A stretch of 6,366 bases of DNA from an uncultured Hyphomonadaceae bacterium (GTDB lineage: Bacteria; Pseudomonadota; Alphaproteobacteria; Caulobacterales; Hyphomonadaceae), in NCBI GenBank assembly GCA_938049795.1, contig CALLCD010000072.1:1-6366 (forward strand). The letters are read 5' to 3'. The notes below the pieces were generated by a model that made no database searches, was not told the origin of the DNA, and saw nothing but the letters and a program-made list of their open reading frames with translations. Positions 5,911 through 6,366 of the stretch are shown one piece after another (the stretch's first letter is position 1; each line of letters starts with the position of its first letter). A program made the position numbers and the translations under genes.

Positions 5911-6366
5911 CTAGCCTGCCGCTTCGGGCAGTTCGGGGACGCCGACCGCATGGAAGCCTGCATCGACATGGATGATCTCGCCCGCAATCGAGCGGCCAAG
6001 CGGGGACAGGAGATAAAGCGCGCAACCGGCGACGCCTTCCATGCTGGTGTCTTCTTTGAGGAGGGACCAGTCGCGGCCAGTGCCCATGAGGGATTTGCCG
6101 CCGCGAATGCCTGCTAGCGAGAGCGTTTTCATGGCGCCTGCGGAGATGGTGTTGACGCGGATGCCTTGGGGGCCAAGGTCGCGGGCGGCGTAGCGGGTGG
6201 CCGCTTCGAGGCCCGCTTTGGCGACGCCCATGACATTGTAAGATGGCACGGTGCGCTCTGCGCCGAGATAGGTCATGGCGATGATCGAGCCGCCATCGGG
6301 CATGATTTCGGAGGCGCGGCGGGCGCAGTCGATGAAGGAGTAGACGGAGATGTCCATCGCGCGGCG
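5911..6366 (-). CDS. fabI: enoyl-[acyl-carrier-protein] reductase (NADH), FabI type (5' end outside window)
   Basis: The frame is open to the window edge (151 residues visible), so the N-terminal NAD-binding half is missing. FabI reduces trans-2-enoyl-ACP in the last step of each fatty-acid elongation cycle. The visible part starts with RRAMDISVYSF and contains MTYLGAERTVPSYNVMGVAK, with the two family tyrosines and the lysine (residues 33, 43 and 50 of the fragment, matching Tyr146, Tyr156 and Lys163 of E. coli). GIRVNTISAGAMKTLSLAGI and a C-terminal GEIIHVDAGFHAVG close the short-chain dehydrogenase fold. The sequence between them (TGRDWSLLKEDTSMEGVAG) is more typical of alphaproteobacterial FabI than of the E. 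coli enzyme. It is followed closely by truB. Confidence 0.92.
   Translation of the reverse strand, partial: RRAMDISVYSFIDCARRASEIMPDGGSIIAMTYLGAERTVPSYNVMGVAKAGLEAATRYAARDLGPQGIRVNTISAGAMKTLSLAGIRGGKSLMGTGRDWSLLKEDTSMEGVAGCALYLLSPLGRSIAGEIIHVDAGFHAVGVPELPEAAG

Noticed and set aside
5306..5914. 202-codon plus-strand open frame opposite truB
   Set aside because: It is the antisense frame of truB, with Gly/Asp/Ala-rich composition produced by the codon bias of the real gene and no family match.

Overview
This window looks like the chromosome of a GC-rich alphaproteobacterium. The protein sequences (FabI, TruB, S15, PNPase) and a GTCCGGGATGAC-type dispersed repeat fit Caulobacterales/Hyphomonadaceae-like bacteria, but I infer this from recall and have not searched it. 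Every gene I can support lies on the minus strand, so the window is best read from right to left.

Right half, in transcription order: the 3' part of an enoyl-ACP reductase gene (fabI, cut by the window edge); truB (tRNA pseudouridine-55 synthase) 11 nt after it; an A+T-richer gene for a NYN/LabA-like PIN-fold putative nuclease; a 323-nt spacer with a dispersed palindromic repeat and a likely rpsO promoter; rpsO (ribosomal protein S15); a terminator-like hairpin; and pnp (polynucleotide phosphorylase), which ends at a strong intrinsic terminator. truB-rpsO-pnp is a classic conserved bacterial RNA-metabolism cluster. Here the NYN gene sits between truB and rpsO, with different base composition and its own structured leader, so it looks like inserted cargo.

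Left part: a tight three-gene unit. It encodes a four-helix inner-membrane protein, a small Xre-type HTH regulator whose most likely start is an ATA codon overlapping the previous stop codon, and an alpha/beta hydrolase with a lipoprotein signal, cut by the left edge. A symmetric 56-bp nested dyad made of ATGnAAA half-sites lies just upstream of the unit and overlaps its best promoter match. It is a good candidate operator for the HTH protein.

The items most worth a second look are the NYN leader (1-nt-spaced stems that could form a pseudoknot or two exclusive folds around the ribosome-binding site and start codon), the nested dyad upstream of the HTH operon, and the possible ATA start codon.
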